Shown: piece after piece, positions 63,896 to 64,000 of the stretch
Layout: each line of letters starts with the position of its first letter
Position numbering within the stretch: position 1 is the stretch's first letter
Assembly (NCBI GenBank): GCA_003331265.1
Contig: QOPV01000003.1
Location: 18,877-82,876 of the forward strand
Length of the DNA stretch: 64,000 nt
Reading direction: 5' to 3'
DNA from: Cryomorphaceae bacterium
GTDB taxonomy: Bacteria; Bacteroidota; Bacteroidia; Flavobacteriales; Flavobacteriaceae
Position numbers and translations under genes: made by a program
The notes under the pieces: model-generated
The model's input: the letters and a program-made list of their open reading frames with translations, nothing else
Told to the model about the DNA's origin: nothing
Database searches by the model: none

Positions 63896-63909
63896 ATACC
63901 GATTAGAAT
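63896..63909 (-). promoter_or_regulatory. Candidate operator F upstream of the SusC-like gene
   Basis: On the minus strand ATTCTAATCGGTAT (ATTC-N6-GTAT) is followed by a T run and TGAATTTG, one base off TAnnTTTG, repeating the layout of sites A and B. It lies about 120 bases upstream of the ATG. The rest of 63775-64000 is AT-rich leader with no gene seen. Confidence 0.3.
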
Positions 63910-64000
63910 CTTTTAATGATAGTTTTTCAATTTTCAATTCTATTCTTAAAATCTGTTTTAAATAAAAAATTTCTTAGTAACTTCAATTTATCAAAACAGC

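Overview
The window is AT-rich bacterial DNA (roughly 30% G+C by eye, not counted) from a member of the Bacteroidota, most likely a marine-type flavobacterium. The evidence is a SusC/SusD pair, bshA, many short Sec signals of the form MKK...SQ or ...SC (lipoproteins), TAnnTTTG-type -7 promoter boxes, very short intergenic gaps and several convergent genes whose 3' ends overlap. No phage, transposase, CRISPR or plasmid genes were seen.

Layout. 1-9.6 kb: the 3' part of an SGLT-like sodium/solute symporter; a secreted alpha/beta-barrel protein; a lipoprotein fusing an NTF2-like domain to an alpha/beta-barrel domain; a cupin-SDR-hydrolase operon; a minus-strand operon of glycerophosphodiesterase, a membrane protein, a GHL10-like glycosidase and a CBM9-like lipoprotein; and an EEP-family hydrolase. 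9.7-16.3 kb: another barrel protein, katG, and two lipoproteins sharing a C-terminal domain, one of which carries about 15 DUF285/BspA-type repeats. 16.5-23.3 kb: an unbroken minus-strand array of ten exported proteins, six two-lobed alpha/beta-barrel proteins and four small NTF2-like lipoproteins, plus one truncated relic. 23.5-31.3 kb: a DFR-like reductase, a purple-acid-type phosphatase, a GH76 and a sialidase-like lipoprotein, a tandem NTF2-like protein and a DUF418 membrane protein. 31.4-50.2 kb: conserved core genes (tRNA-Ser, AI-2E-type permease, rsmE, tsaD, tamB, pfkA, gap, a BadF-type sugar kinase, ridA, lptD, amidase, MCE protein, Fe-S oxidoreductase operon). 50.3-59.2 kb: a frameshifted NagZ-type GH3/beta-lactamase fusion, bshA, a Dabb lipoprotein, an esterase, a penicillin-acylase-type enzyme, dgkA, a pterin dehydratase and a steroid-reductase-like membrane protein. 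59.3-63.8 kb: a SusD/SusC pair.

The most unusual content is the family of exported, non-catalytic-looking small-domain proteins. NTF2-like (SnoaL-type) lipoproteins and two-lobed dimeric alpha/beta-barrel (ABM/NIPSNAP-type) proteins occur side by side in one array, as scattered single genes (1.5, 9.7, 29 kb) and fused in one polypeptide (2.2-3.0 kb). Several of these transcription units share a short inverted repeat (ATTC-N6-GAAT-like) just upstream of a TATATTAG/TATATTTG-like box. This suggests one co-regulated periplasmic or outer-membrane system of unknown function. All family names come from reading motifs by eye; no database search was possible.
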